DNA of 64,000 bases from Pseudotabrizicola sp051200875 (lineage in GTDB: Bacteria; Pseudomonadota; Alphaproteobacteria; Rhodobacterales; Rhodobacteraceae), in contig NZ_CP195191.1 of NCBI RefSeq assembly GCF_051200875.1, forward strand, positions 62,001 through 126,000, written 5' to 3'. Positions 9,022 to 16,978 of this stretch are shown here, in pieces; positions within the stretch are counted from its first letter, which is position 1; the number at the start of each line of letters is the position of its first letter. Both the position numbers and the translations under genes were made by a program. The notes under the pieces were generated by a model, which had not been told where the DNA came from, made no database searches, and saw only the letters and a program-made list of their open reading frames with translations.

Positions 9022-9839
9022 CACTCCGGCTGCGTCCCGCCAATCGCCTCGGTCACATGCCGGGCTGCCGCGGTGACCAAGCCGCCAATCCGCGCCGATT
9101 GCGAAATGTCCATTCGGAACACCGGACCCGAGATAGAGATGCCTGCTATAGGCTCTCCGTGAACGTTGAAAATGGGGGCTGCAATGCAGCGCATCCCCTC
9201 TGCGCGCTCTTGCTCGTCGATGGAATATCCGCGCGCCCGAATAAGGGCCAAATCTTCCATCAACGACCGCTCTGACTGGTGGCTGTGGCGCGTGTACGAG
9301 GTCAGGCCCTGCCGTGTTAGAATACCTTTCACCTTACCCGGATCAAACCACGCAAGCAGCGCCTTGCCGATCCCGGAAACATGCATGGGCGACCGCGTTC
9401 CCGGCGGGAAAAAGGCACGGATCGCCTCATGCGTTTCCACCTGAGACAGGAACAGCACCTGATCCTGTGTCTCGATCCCCAGATTGGCGGTTTCGCCCGT
9501 GTCGCGCATCAACTGGTCCATCGCCTGCCTTGCGCGTTCAACGACCTTTGTACGCCGCAAGAAGGCAGATCCCGTTTTGAATGCGCCGGGACCGATGTGC
9601 CAAAGCTGACCCGGCTCTTCGCATTCCACCATGCCCCGCCCCTGCAAGGTGACAAGCGCGCGATAGACGGTGGCCACCGCTTGCCCGCTTTCGCCGGCCA
9701 GCTCTGACAGCGTCAGCCCCGGTTGAGCCGCAATGGTTTCCAACAGTCCCAAAGCCCGATCCAGGGCCTGAATCGTGTTCTGTTCGGTCTTGTCGTGAAA
9801 GGCCTTGGGGCGTCCTCTGGGACGAACTGTCTCTGCCAT
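9021..9839 (-). CDS. bhcR: IclR-type regulator of the beta-hydroxyaspartate cycle, BhcR
   Basis: This 272-aa IclR protein has an N-terminal winged helix-turn-helix (about 25-85, LTLSELAGESGQAVATVYRA) and a C-terminal effector domain with GIGKALLAW and MRCIAAPIFN. In Paracoccus denitrificans BhcR is a glyoxylate-sensing regulator of the bhc genes; here it has the same place, divergent from bhcA with 176 bp between. The N-terminal RPRGRPKAF segment is basic, as is usual. Function is inferred from synteny plus family. Confidence 0.88.
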   Translation of the reverse strand: MAETVRPRGRPKAFHDKTEQNTIQALDRALGLLETIAAQPGLTLSELAGESGQAVATVYRALVTLQGRGMVECEEPGQLWHIGPGAFKTGSAFLRRTKVVERARQAMDQLMRDTGETANLGIETQDQVLFLSQVETHEAIRAFFPPGTRSPMHVSGIGKALLAWFDPGKVKGILTRQGLTSYTRHSHQSERSLMEDLALIRARGYSIDEQERAEGMRCIAAPIFNVHGEPIAGISISGPVFRMDISQSARIGGLVTAAARHVTEAIGGTQPE

Positions 9840-9876
9840 GTCGCGACCTCTTTTCTTGCCCGATTGCGGTGCTTGA

Positions 9877-9960
9877 TTTCAGGTGAAAAACATCAAACGT
9901 TTGAAATAAATGGATTTAAACTATTTTTTCAAACAGTGAAAAAGTTTTTCGAAAAAATAG
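9877..9960. promoter_or_regulatory. Cluster of palindromes in the bhcR-bhcA promoter region
   Basis: Three inverted repeats lie in AT-rich DNA between bhcR and bhcA: TTTCAGGTGAAA (9877-9888), the perfect palindrome TCAAACGTTTGA (9893-9904), and CTATTTTTTC paired with GAAAAAATAG (9921-9930 and 9951-9960), which encloses TTTTTCA-N5-TGAAAAA (9925-9943). IclR proteins bind such symmetric sites, so BhcR operators are likely here. Which repeat is the real site cannot be told from sequence. Confidence 0.5.
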
Positions 9961-10015
9961 GAGACTGTCAAGCTCCTTGCTATGGTCAGCCCATCCAGAT
10001 CGGAGGAGGCCGACC

Positions 10016-11206
10016 ATGTCTTATCAGAACCCCGTTTTCATTCCGGGACCAACCAATATGCCCGAGGTCGTCCGTAAGGCCTGTGACATGCCAACGATCG
10101 ACCATCGCAGCCCGGCTTTCGCGCGGATGTTTCAGCCTGCCGTGGCCGGAGTGCGCCGGGTTCTGAAGATGGAGGCGGGTGAAGTGATCTTGCTGCCGTC
10201 CACCGGAACCGGCGGGTGGGAGGCCGCGATCAGCAACACTCTTTCCCCGGGTGATACCGTTCTGGCCGCGCGTTTTGGCATGTTCAGCCATCGCTGGATC
10301 GACATGTGCCAGCGTCACGGGTTGAATGTGCAGATCATCGAAACCCCTTGGGGGCAGGGCGCGCCGCTTGACCAAATTGAGGCCGCGTTGCGCGCCGACA
10401 GGTCTGGCAAGATCAAGGCCGTTCTGGCCACCCATAACGAAACGGCAACTGGCGTGCGGTCGGACATTGCAGGCATCCGCAAGGCGATGGATGCAGCGGA
10501 CCATAGCGCGCAGTTGTTCGTGGACGGCGTGTCCTCGATTGCGTCCATGCCGTTTGAATTTAGCCATTGGGGCGTGGATATCGCTGTCGCAGGAAGTCAA
10601 AAGGGCTTCATGCTGCCTGCTGGTCTGGCCATTCTGGGCGTTTCCCCCAAGGCACTTACGGCGATGGAAACGGCAAAGCTGCCGCGCACCTTTTTTGATT
10701 TCCGTGATATGCTGAACTCCTATGCTGCGGGCGGCTATCCCTATACGCCCGCTGTGGGGCTTATCTCGGGCTTGGCCAAGGCGATTGAGTTGCTGGAGGG
10801 CGAGGGGTTGGAGGCGGTTTATGCCCGCCATCACCGCCTTGCCGAAGGCGTTCGCCGTGCCGTTCTGGCTTGGGGTATGTCGCCTTGCGCGGCATCGCCT
10901 GACCTCTATTCGGACACGATCACCGCAGTCGTCGTGCCAAAAGGCTGCAACGGGACCGACCTGGTAAAACTGGCGGCCGAGAAATACGGCGTGGCCTTTG
11001 GGGTTGGTCTTGGAGAGGTCGCGGGCAAGGTCTTTCGGATCGGCCATCTGGGCATGCTGACCGATGTGATGGTTCTGGCGGGTCTGGCCACGGCCGAGAT
11101 GTGCATGGCCGATCTGGGCTGGCCGATAAAACTGGGCTCTGGCGTGGCCGCGGCGCAAGAGTACTACCGAGGTTCCACGGGCCAGATGGCGATGGCCGCA
11201 GAATGA
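10016..11206 (+). CDS. bhcA: Aspartate-glyoxylate aminotransferase BhcA
   Basis: This 396-aa class V PLP aminotransferase transfers the amino group of L-aspartate to glyoxylate, giving oxaloacetate and glycine, the first step of the beta-hydroxyaspartate cycle. Visible landmarks are GPTNMPEVVRKA at the N terminus, HNETATGVRSD at 140-150, Asp170 for the PLP ring nitrogen and the Schiff-base Lys196 in GSQKGF. The start at 10016 has GGAGGAGG 6 nt upstream; the longer upstream frame is not coding. First gene of bhcABCD. Confidence 0.93.
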   Translation: MSYQNPVFIPGPTNMPEVVRKACDMPTIDHRSPAFARMFQPAVAGVRRVLKMEAGEVILLPSTGTGGWEAAISNTLSPGDTVLAARFGMFSHRWIDMCQRHGLNVQIIETPWGQGAPLDQIEAALRADRSGKIKAVLATHNETATGVRSDIAGIRKAMDAADHSAQLFVDGVSSIASMPFEFSHWGVDIAVAGSQKGFMLPAGLAILGVSPKALTAMETAKLPRTFFDFRDMLNSYAAGGYPYTPAVGLISGLAKAIELLEGEGLEAVYARHHRLAEGVRRAVLAWGMSPCAASPDLYSDTITAVVVPKGCNGTDLVKLAAEKYGVAFGVGLGEVAGKVFRIGHLGMLTDVMVLAGLATAEMCMADLGWPIKLGSGVAAAQEYYRGSTGQMAMAAE

Positions 11207-11219
11207 ACGCCGAAGAAGG

Positions 11220-11237
11220 CCGGGGGCCAGCCCCCGG
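11220..11237 (+). other. GC-rich hairpin between bhcA and bhcB
   Basis: CCGGGGGC and GCCCCCGG form a perfect 8-bp stem with a CA loop 14 bp after the bhcA stop, followed by ACCCCCGGGATATTT. It has no T-run, so it is more likely an mRNA-stability or partial-attenuation element inside the operon than a full terminator. GC-hairpin sequences of this kind recur between genes in rhodobacteria; that is background knowledge and was not checked here. Confidence 0.45.
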
Positions 11238-11275
11238 ACCCCCGGGATATTTAAAGACAGAAAATGAGGCCCAAA

Positions 11276-12247
11276 ATGAAGGACCTGATACCGATGTATG
11301 TGCCAACATTCGATGACGTGCTGGCTGCGCATGACCGAATTCGCCCTTATGTCCATCGCACGCCTGTTCTGACCTCGACCTATTTCAATGAACTGACCGG
11401 GGCGGAATTGTTCTTCAAATGCGAGAACTTTCAAAAGGCCGGCGCTTTCAAGGTGCGCGGCGCGTCGAATGCGGTTTTTGGCCTGAGTGAAGATCAGGCA
11501 AAGCTGGGGGTTTGCACCCATTCCAGCGGAAATCATGCGCTGTCGCTGTCTTATGCGGCGGGCCGGCGTGGTATTCCTTGCAATGTTGTCATGCCGCGCA
11601 CGGCGCCGCAGGCGAAAAAGGATGCGGTGCGGGGCTATGGCGGCGTGATTACCGAATGCGAGCCTTCGACCTCATCGCGCGAAGCCGTTTTTGCCGAAGT
11701 TCAAGCCCGAACCGGCGGCGAATTCGTGCATCCCTATAACGATCCGCGTGTGATTGCGGGGCAGGCCACATGCTCCCGCGAGATGCTGGAACAGGTTGAC
11801 GGCTTGGACGCGATCATCGCGCCGATTGGTGGGGGAGGGATGATTTCGGGTACTTGCCTGACGATTTCCTCGATTGCGCCACACGTTAAGATTTTTGCTG
11901 CCGAGCCGCAAAATGCCGATGATGCCTATCGCAGTTTCAAGGCCGGACACATCATTGCCGATGATGCACCAGATACCGTTGCAGATGGGTTAAAGGTGCC
12001 GTTGAAAGATTTGACGTGGCATTTCGTGAAAAACCACGTGACCGATGTTCTGACGGCGACCGAAGATGAAATCATTGATGCAATGAAGCTGACGTGGAAG
12101 CGCATGAAGATCGTGATGGAGCCGAGTTGTGCCGTGCCCTTGGCGACGATCTTGAAAAACAAGGAAATTTTCCGAGGCCGCCGTGTCGGTGTGGTGATCA
12201 CCGGGGGCAATGTGGATCTGGACAACCTGCCGTGGATGAAGGGCTAA
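11276..12247 (+). CDS. bhcB: beta-Hydroxyaspartate dehydratase BhcB
   Basis: This 323-aa fold-type II PLP enzyme of the serine/threonine dehydratase family dehydrates (2R,3S)-beta-hydroxyaspartate to iminosuccinate. It shows the Schiff-base Lys59 in GAFKVRGAS, the substrate loop SSGNHA and the phosphate-binding GGGGMISG. Starts at 11264, 11276 and 11294 are all possible: GAGG is well spaced for 11276, while MYVPTFDD at 11294 looks like the conserved family start. It ends 1 nt before bhcC. Confidence 0.92.
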   Translation: MKDLIPMYVPTFDDVLAAHDRIRPYVHRTPVLTSTYFNELTGAELFFKCENFQKAGAFKVRGASNAVFGLSEDQAKLGVCTHSSGNHALSLSYAAGRRGIPCNVVMPRTAPQAKKDAVRGYGGVITECEPSTSSREAVFAEVQARTGGEFVHPYNDPRVIAGQATCSREMLEQVDGLDAIIAPIGGGGMISGTCLTISSIAPHVKIFAAEPQNADDAYRSFKAGHIIADDAPDTVADGLKVPLKDLTWHFVKNHVTDVLTATEDEIIDAMKLTWKRMKIVMEPSCAVPLATILKNKEIFRGRRVGVVITGGNVDLDNLPWMKG

Positions 12248-12248
12248 G

Positions 12249-13415
12249 ATGATGAATTCGCATGTGAAACTTGATGGTCTTGAAGTCGGCTATGACATTC
12301 CCGCGCTGCCCGGCATGGCCGAGGCCGAGATCCAGACCCCCTGCCTGGTGCTGGATCTGGATGCTTTAGAGCGCAATATCAAGAAGATGGGCGATTATGC
12401 CCGAGCGCATGGGATGCGGCACCGGGTGCATGGCAAGATGCACAAGTCGGTGGATGTGGCGCTGTTGCAGGAACGGTTGGGCGGGTCCTGTGGCGTGTGT
12501 TGCCAGAAGGTGAGCGAGGCCGAGGTCTTTGCCCGGGGCGGGATCAAGGATGTGCTGGTGTCGAACCAAGTGCGCGATCCGGCAAAGATTGACCGTTTGG
12601 CCCGTATCCCGAAATTTGGCGCAAGAACAATTGTTTGCGTGGATGATCTGGCCAATGTCGCCGATCTTTCGGCGGCGGCGCAAAAGCACGGAACGACGAT
12701 TGAATGCCTTGTGGAAATTGACTGTGGGGCAGGGCGTTGCGGGGTCAAGTCGGCTGAAGAAGCGCTGGAGATCGCAAAAGAAATCTCTGCGTCAGTGGGG
12801 CTGAAATTTGCGGGCATTCAGGCCTATCAGGGTGCGATGCAGCACATGGACAATTATGAAGATCGCAAGGCTAAAATCGACCTTGCGGTGGCGCAGGTGA
12901 AAGAGGCGGTCGATCTGCTGGCGGCCAATGGTCTGACTTGCGACATCGTTGGCGGCGGTGGCACCGGAAGCTATTATTTCGAAAGCACTTCAGGGGTTTA
13001 CAACGAACTTCAATGCGGCTCTTACGCCTTTATGGATGCCGATTACGGGCGCATTCTGGACAAAGATGGCAAGCGGATTGACCAGGGGGAATGGGAGAAC
13101 GCCCTGTTCATCCTGACCTCTGTCATGAGCCATGTGAAGGAGGACCGCGCCATTGTGGATGCGGGGCTGAAGGCGCAGTCGGTGGATAGTGGTCTGCCGG
13201 TAGTCTATGGGCGGACGGATGTGAAATACATCAAATGCTCGGACGAGCACGGCGTTGTGGAAGACCCGGATAACGTTCTGAAAGTGAACGATAAACTGAA
13301 GCTTGTTCCGGGCCATTGCGACCCGACTTGCAACGTTCACGATTGGTATGTGGGCCTGCGCGGCGGCAAGGTGGAGGTCGTCTGGCCGGTCTCGGCCCGT
13401 GGCAAAGCGTACTGA
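12249..13415 (+). CDS. bhcC: beta-Hydroxyaspartate aldolase BhcC
   Basis: This 388-aa fold-type III PLP aldolase of the D-threonine aldolase family condenses glycine and glyoxylate to beta-hydroxyaspartate. The PLP lysine is Lys63 in the HGKMHKS motif, and the C-terminal metal-site motif GHCDPTCN is present. It starts 1 nt after the bhcB stop, so the two are translationally coupled. Together with BhcA, BhcB and BhcD it completes a cycle that nets oxaloacetate from two glyoxylate without carbon loss. Confidence 0.93.
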   Translation: MMNSHVKLDGLEVGYDIPALPGMAEAEIQTPCLVLDLDALERNIKKMGDYARAHGMRHRVHGKMHKSVDVALLQERLGGSCGVCCQKVSEAEVFARGGIKDVLVSNQVRDPAKIDRLARIPKFGARTIVCVDDLANVADLSAAAQKHGTTIECLVEIDCGAGRCGVKSAEEALEIAKEISASVGLKFAGIQAYQGAMQHMDNYEDRKAKIDLAVAQVKEAVDLLAANGLTCDIVGGGGTGSYYFESTSGVYNELQCGSYAFMDADYGRILDKDGKRIDQGEWENALFILTSVMSHVKEDRAIVDAGLKAQSVDSGLPVVYGRTDVKYIKCSDEHGVVEDPDNVLKVNDKLKLVPGHCDPTCNVHDWYVGLRGGKVEVVWPVSARGKAY

Positions 13416-13442
13416 GCGCTCGCTGCTTTTACCCTAGCAAAG

Positions 13443-13500
13443 GACAGGGAAAAACAGGCTTTTTCCCTGTCTGCCATTTGTACACCCCCTGTACACCCCC
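13443..13500 (+). other. Perfect 12-bp hairpin plus tandem 11-bp repeat in the bhcC-bhcD gap
   Basis: GACAGGGAAAAA (13443-13454) and TTTTTCCCTGTC (13460-13471) form a perfect stem with loop CAGGC. It is followed by two direct copies of TGTACACCCCC (13479-13489 and 13490-13500). The 164-bp gap is the largest in the bhc operon. The hairpin lacks a T-run after the stem. It may adjust bhcD expression or be a processing site, and the repeat could be a protein-binding site; neither is known. Confidence 0.5.
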
Positions 13501-13579
13501 CGTGCAGACAGGCGTCGCATCGGGTCGGTCCTGAAACAGGGTTAACACGACCGGGCGACAAGGCCCGAAAGGAGTGCCG

Positions 13580-14539
13580 ATGCTGATCGTTCCCGAGGCG
13601 CTGATTGCCGATCTGGTCTCTGCCGAAGATGCCTTTACCGCCGTCGAGGCGACCTTTGCCGCAATGTCGAAGAAGGATGCATATAACTTTCCGGTGGTGC
13701 GCGAGGCGCTGGGCGAGGGGCGGCAATACGGGTTCAAATCCGGGTTGGACCGGGCCGGCGCGGTTCTGGGCGTGAAGGCTGGGGGTTATTTCCCCGGCAA
13801 TGCAGCAAAGGGTATGATCAACCACCAGTCCAGCGTCTTTCTGTTCGATCCGGATACCGGGCGGCCTCAGGCGATGGTGGGGGGCAATTTGCTGACGGCT
13901 TTGCGCACGGCGGCGGCAAGCGCGATTTCGATTGATCGCTTGGCGCGGGGGGATGCGCGGGTACTGGGCATGGTTGGGGCCGGGCATCAGGCCACGTTCC
14001 AATTGCGGGCAGCGGCACGGGTGCGGAAGTTCGAGAAAGTGATCGCGTGGAACCTGCACCCCGAGATGTTGCCAAAGCTGGGGGCGATTGCGGCGGAGTT
14101 GGGACTGCCGTTTGAAGCGGTCGATTTGCCGGGAATGATTGAGGCGGATGTGATTGTGACGATTACGTCCTCTCCGGCTGCCAGCCTGATGGCCGCGCAT
14201 GTGCGCCCGGGCGCCCATCTGGCCTGTATGGGCACCGATACCGTTGGCAAGCAGGAGGTCGAGGCGGCTCTGGTCGCCAAGGCGCGGGTTTTTACGGACG
14301 AGGTTGCGCAATCGGTGACAATTGGCGAGGCGCAGCACGCGATCAAGGCCGGGTTGATTGCAGCGGATCAGATCACGCCGATTGGCGATGTGATCACCGG
14401 ACGCGCGGCAGGTCGCAAGAGTGCAGACGAGATCACGCTGTTTGACGGAACCGGGGTTGGCTTGCAGGATCTGGCGGTGGCCAGCCGTGCAGTTGAGCGC
14501 GCCCGTGAGCGGGGCGTGGGGCAAAGCGTGACGGTTTGA
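13580..14539 (+). CDS. bhcD: Iminosuccinate reductase BhcD
   Basis: This 319-aa protein of the ornithine cyclodeaminase/mu-crystallin family reduces iminosuccinate to L-aspartate, regenerating the amino donor of BhcA. The NAD(P) site GMVGAGHQATFQLRA and the family's KxxxGxFPxN-like stretch VKAGGYFPGNAAKG are visible. ATG 13580 is preceded by AAGGAG at a 5-nt spacing; the GTG at 13574 lies inside that site and is rejected. Its last base abuts the convergent gntK stop. Confidence 0.92.
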   Translation: MLIVPEALIADLVSAEDAFTAVEATFAAMSKKDAYNFPVVREALGEGRQYGFKSGLDRAGAVLGVKAGGYFPGNAAKGMINHQSSVFLFDPDTGRPQAMVGGNLLTALRTAAASAISIDRLARGDARVLGMVGAGHQATFQLRAAARVRKFEKVIAWNLHPEMLPKLGAIAAELGLPFEAVDLPGMIEADVIVTITSSPAASLMAAHVRPGAHLACMGTDTVGKQEVEAALVAKARVFTDEVAQSVTIGEAQHAIKAGLIAADQITPIGDVITGRAAGRKSADEITLFDGTGVGLQDLAVASRAVERARERGVGQSVTV

Positions 14540-15040
14540 TCACCCGGCGGGGCGGTCGTTCAGCCAGGTCACAATGGCCTCGACGACCGTTGACAAGGGC
14601 TGGTCGCTGTTCAGCGACAGGGCCTCATCTGCCGAAGGTGGTTCCAGCGCGTCTAGCTGGCTGTCGAGGAGGGAAACCGGCATGTAGTGGCCCCGCCGTG
14701 CCGCCATGCGGGCCGCAAGGGTGGCCTTGTCGCCCGTCAGGTGGACAAAGGCCACCGGGCCACCAGCCCCGGCGCGGATCCGATCTCGATAGCGCAGGCG
14801 CAGGGCGGAACAGCCGACAATGACCGGCGCCGTTGTCGCCAAGACCTGAGCGACCCTGTCCAGCCAAGGCCAGCGGTCGTCATCCGTCAGCGGAATGCTG
14901 GAGCGCATCTTTTCGATATTCGTCTGCGGATGCAGCTCGTCCGCATCCTGATAGCGGATGCCAAGGCGCTGGCCGAGGGCCGTGCCGACGGTGGATTTGC
15001 CGCAACCCGCCACGCCCATGATGACAATGCGTAGGGTCAT
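14540..15040 (-). CDS. gntK: Gluconokinase
   Basis: This 166-aa cytoplasmic kinase phosphorylates D-gluconate to 6-phosphogluconate. It has the P-loop GVAGCGKST at about 8-16, the substrate stretch YQDADELHPQTNIEKM, and the family motif HYMPVSLLDSQLDALEP. Its ATG overlaps the stop of the upstream dehydrogenase by 4 bp, so they are co-translated. Length is normal for the thermoresistant gluconokinase family. Confidence 0.93.
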   Translation of the reverse strand: MTLRIVIMGVAGCGKSTVGTALGQRLGIRYQDADELHPQTNIEKMRSSIPLTDDDRWPWLDRVAQVLATTAPVIVGCSALRLRYRDRIRAGAGGPVAFVHLTGDKATLAARMAARRGHYMPVSLLDSQLDALEPPSADEALSLNSDQPLSTVVEAIVTWLNDRPAG

Positions 15041-15792
15041 AGCGAGGCCGTAATGCCGCCGTCGACGTAAAGGATATGACCGTTGACGAAACTGGCGGCA
15101 TCCGAGGCAAGGAAGATGCAGGCGCCCTGCAATTCCTCGACGCGGCCCCAGCGGCCCGCGGGGGTGCGCTTTTCAAGCCAAGCCGAAAAGGTTTCGTCGG
15201 CCACCAAGGCGGCGTTCAGGGGCGTGTCGAAATAGCCCGGCGCGATGGCGTTGCAGTTCAGGCCGTGTTTGGCCCAATCGGTGGCCATGCCCTTGGTCAG
15301 GTTGCCAACAGCGCCCTTGGTGGCGGTATAGGGGGCAATCGAGGGACGGGCGAGGGCGGTTTGCACCGAAGCGATGTTGATGATCTTGCCGCGGCCACGG
15401 GCGATCATGTGGCGGGCACAGGCTTGGCCGACATGGAAGACGCTGGCGATATTGGTTTGCAGCAGGCGGTCAAAGGCTTCGGCGGGAAAATCCTCAAGCG
15501 GGGCGCGGTGCTGCATTCCGGCATTGTTGACCAGAATGTCGATCGGGTTGCCTGCGGCCTCGAAGTCATCGACCGCGCGGCGGACGGCTTGATGGTCGGT
15601 TGCGTCAAAGGCCAGCGTCTGGGCGCCGGGGATTTTCGCGGCGGCCTCGGCCAGTTTTGCGGCGTCACGGCCATTCAGCACCACTTGCGCGCCGGCAGCG
15701 GCAAGGCCTTGGGCAAGGGCAAAGCCGATCCCCTGCGATGAGCCGGTGATCAGGGCGCGACGCCCGGTCAAATCGAACAGCGGAAATGCCAC
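15037..15792 (-). CDS. idnO: Gluconate 5-dehydrogenase (5-ketogluconate reductase)
   Basis: This 251-aa classical short-chain dehydrogenase has the Rossmann motif TGSSQGIG near residue 14, NNAG, a catalytic Ser and Tyr-x3-Lys (YTATKGA), and the C-terminal YVDGGITASL. The closest remembered family is IdnO/Gno, which reduces 5-keto-D-gluconate to D-gluconate. A GTG start at 15792 with AAGGAG upstream is the best choice because the conserved N terminus begins at once after it; the longer open frame is not coding. Divergent from idnD. Confidence 0.85.
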   Translation of the reverse strand: MAFPLFDLTGRRALITGSSQGIGFALAQGLAAAGAQVVLNGRDAAKLAEAAAKIPGAQTLAFDATDHQAVRRAVDDFEAAGNPIDILVNNAGMQHRAPLEDFPAEAFDRLLQTNIASVFHVGQACARHMIARGRGKIINIASVQTALARPSIAPYTATKGAVGNLTKGMATDWAKHGLNCNAIAPGYFDTPLNAALVADETFSAWLEKRTPAGRWGRVEELQGACIFLASDAASFVNGHILYVDGGITASL

Positions 15793-15842
15793 CGGTCTGG
15801 TCTCCTTGCTTTGCGCTCGACAAGTCTTTGCGCGGCTGTCTA

Positions 15843-15856
15843 TGTTACCGATAACA
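15843..15856. promoter_or_regulatory. LacI/GntR-type operator between idnO and idnD
   Basis: TGTTACCGATAACA is a palindrome of the form known for LacI-family gluconate regulators such as E. coli GntR and IdnR. A partial second copy (GATAACA) follows directly. It lies in the 141-bp divergent promoter region, so one regulator probably controls both directions. No LacI-family gene is present in the window, so the regulator must be encoded elsewhere. Confidence 0.65.
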
Positions 15857-15933
15857 GATAACAAGGGGTGTGGCCCGTCAAGTCCACATGCCTTGTCCAA
15901 GGCGAGGGGCGCCTTGTTCTGCCGGGAGATGCC

Positions 15934-16968
15934 ATGAAAGCCATTGTCATTCACGCCGCAAAGGATTTGCGGATCGAAGACCACCCAGAGGAGGTTCCGG
16001 GGCCGGGACAGGTGCGGCTGCGTCTGGCTGCGGGTGGGGTCTGCGGGTCGGACCTGCATTACTATAACCACGGTGGCTTTGGCGCGGTGCGGCTGAAAGA
16101 GCCGATGATCTTGGGGCATGAGGTTTCCGCCTATGTCGAGGCTTTGGGACCGGGAGTTTCCGGGCTGACAAAGGGGCAATTGGTGGCGGTCTCGCCCTCG
16201 CGGCCCTGTGGGGGGTGCAAGTTCTGCCTTGAAGGCTTGCCGAACCAATGCCTGAACATGCGTTTTTACGGCAGCGCCATGCCCTTCCCACATATCCAGG
16301 GGGCGTTCCGCGAAGTGCTGGTCGCGGATGCCAGCCAATGCATTGATGCGACGGGTCTAAGCGCGGGCGAAGCGGCGATGGCCGAACCGCTGGCCGTGAC
16401 GCTGCACGCAACCGCGCGGGGCGGGTCGTTGCTGGGCAAGCGGGTTCTGGTCACGGGCTGCGGGCCGATTGGAGTCTTGTCGATTTTGGCCGCGCGACGG
16501 GCGGGGGCCGCGGAAATCGTGGCGACCGATCTTTCCGACTTTACCCTGTCCCTTGCGGCGAAGGTCGGCGCGGATCGGGTGATCAACAGCGCGAAGGAGC
16601 CCGATGCGCTTGCGGCCTATGCCTCGGACAAGGGCTATTTCGATGTGCTTTATGAATGCACCGGCGTTGCGGCGGCCTTGGCGGGCGGGATTGCCGCGCT
16701 GCGCCCGCGCGGGGTGATCCTGCAACTGGGCCTTGGCGGGGATATGGCGGTGCCGATGATGGCCATCACGGCCAAGGAACTGGAACTGCGCGGCTCTTTC
16801 CGGTTTCATGCGGAATATGCCATCGGGGTCGGCCTGATGCAAAAGGGGCTGATCGACGTCAAGCCGCTGATCACCCATAGCCTTGGGCTGGATCAGGCCG
16901 AAGAGGCGTTCAAGCTGGCCAGTGACCGGACACAGGCGATGAAGGCCCAGATCGTCTTTTCCGAATAA
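15934..16968 (+). CDS. idnD: L-idonate 5-dehydrogenase
   Basis: This 344-aa zinc-dependent medium-chain dehydrogenase has the catalytic-zinc motifs CGSDLHY and GHEVSAYVE, the structural-zinc cluster PCGGCKFCLEGLPNQC, and the NAD site VTGCGPIG. It oxidises L-idonate to 5-ketogluconate, the substrate of the divergent idnO product. The start at 15934 has GGGAG upstream; upstream in-frame ATGs lie in the promoter region. Sorbitol or other polyol substrates cannot be excluded. Confidence 0.86.
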   Translation: MKAIVIHAAKDLRIEDHPEEVPGPGQVRLRLAAGGVCGSDLHYYNHGGFGAVRLKEPMILGHEVSAYVEALGPGVSGLTKGQLVAVSPSRPCGGCKFCLEGLPNQCLNMRFYGSAMPFPHIQGAFREVLVADASQCIDATGLSAGEAAMAEPLAVTLHATARGGSLLGKRVLVTGCGPIGVLSILAARRAGAAEIVATDLSDFTLSLAAKVGADRVINSAKEPDALAAYASDKGYFDVLYECTGVAAALAGGIAALRPRGVILQLGLGGDMAVPMMAITAKELELRGSFRFHAEYAIGVGLMQKGLIDVKPLITHSLGLDQAEEAFKLASDRTQAMKAQIVFSE

Positions 16969-16978
16969 GGGGCTTTGC

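Noticed and set aside
9986..11536. 516-codon minus-strand open frame opposite bhcA and bhcB
   Set aside because: It is a high-GC shadow of bhcA and bhcB, whose catalytic motifs are clear on the plus strand.
15037..16338. 433-codon version of the short-chain dehydrogenase with a long N-terminal extension
   Set aside because: The extension runs through the divergent promoter and into the reverse strand of idnD; the GTG at 15792 with AAGGAG gives a normal-length enzyme.
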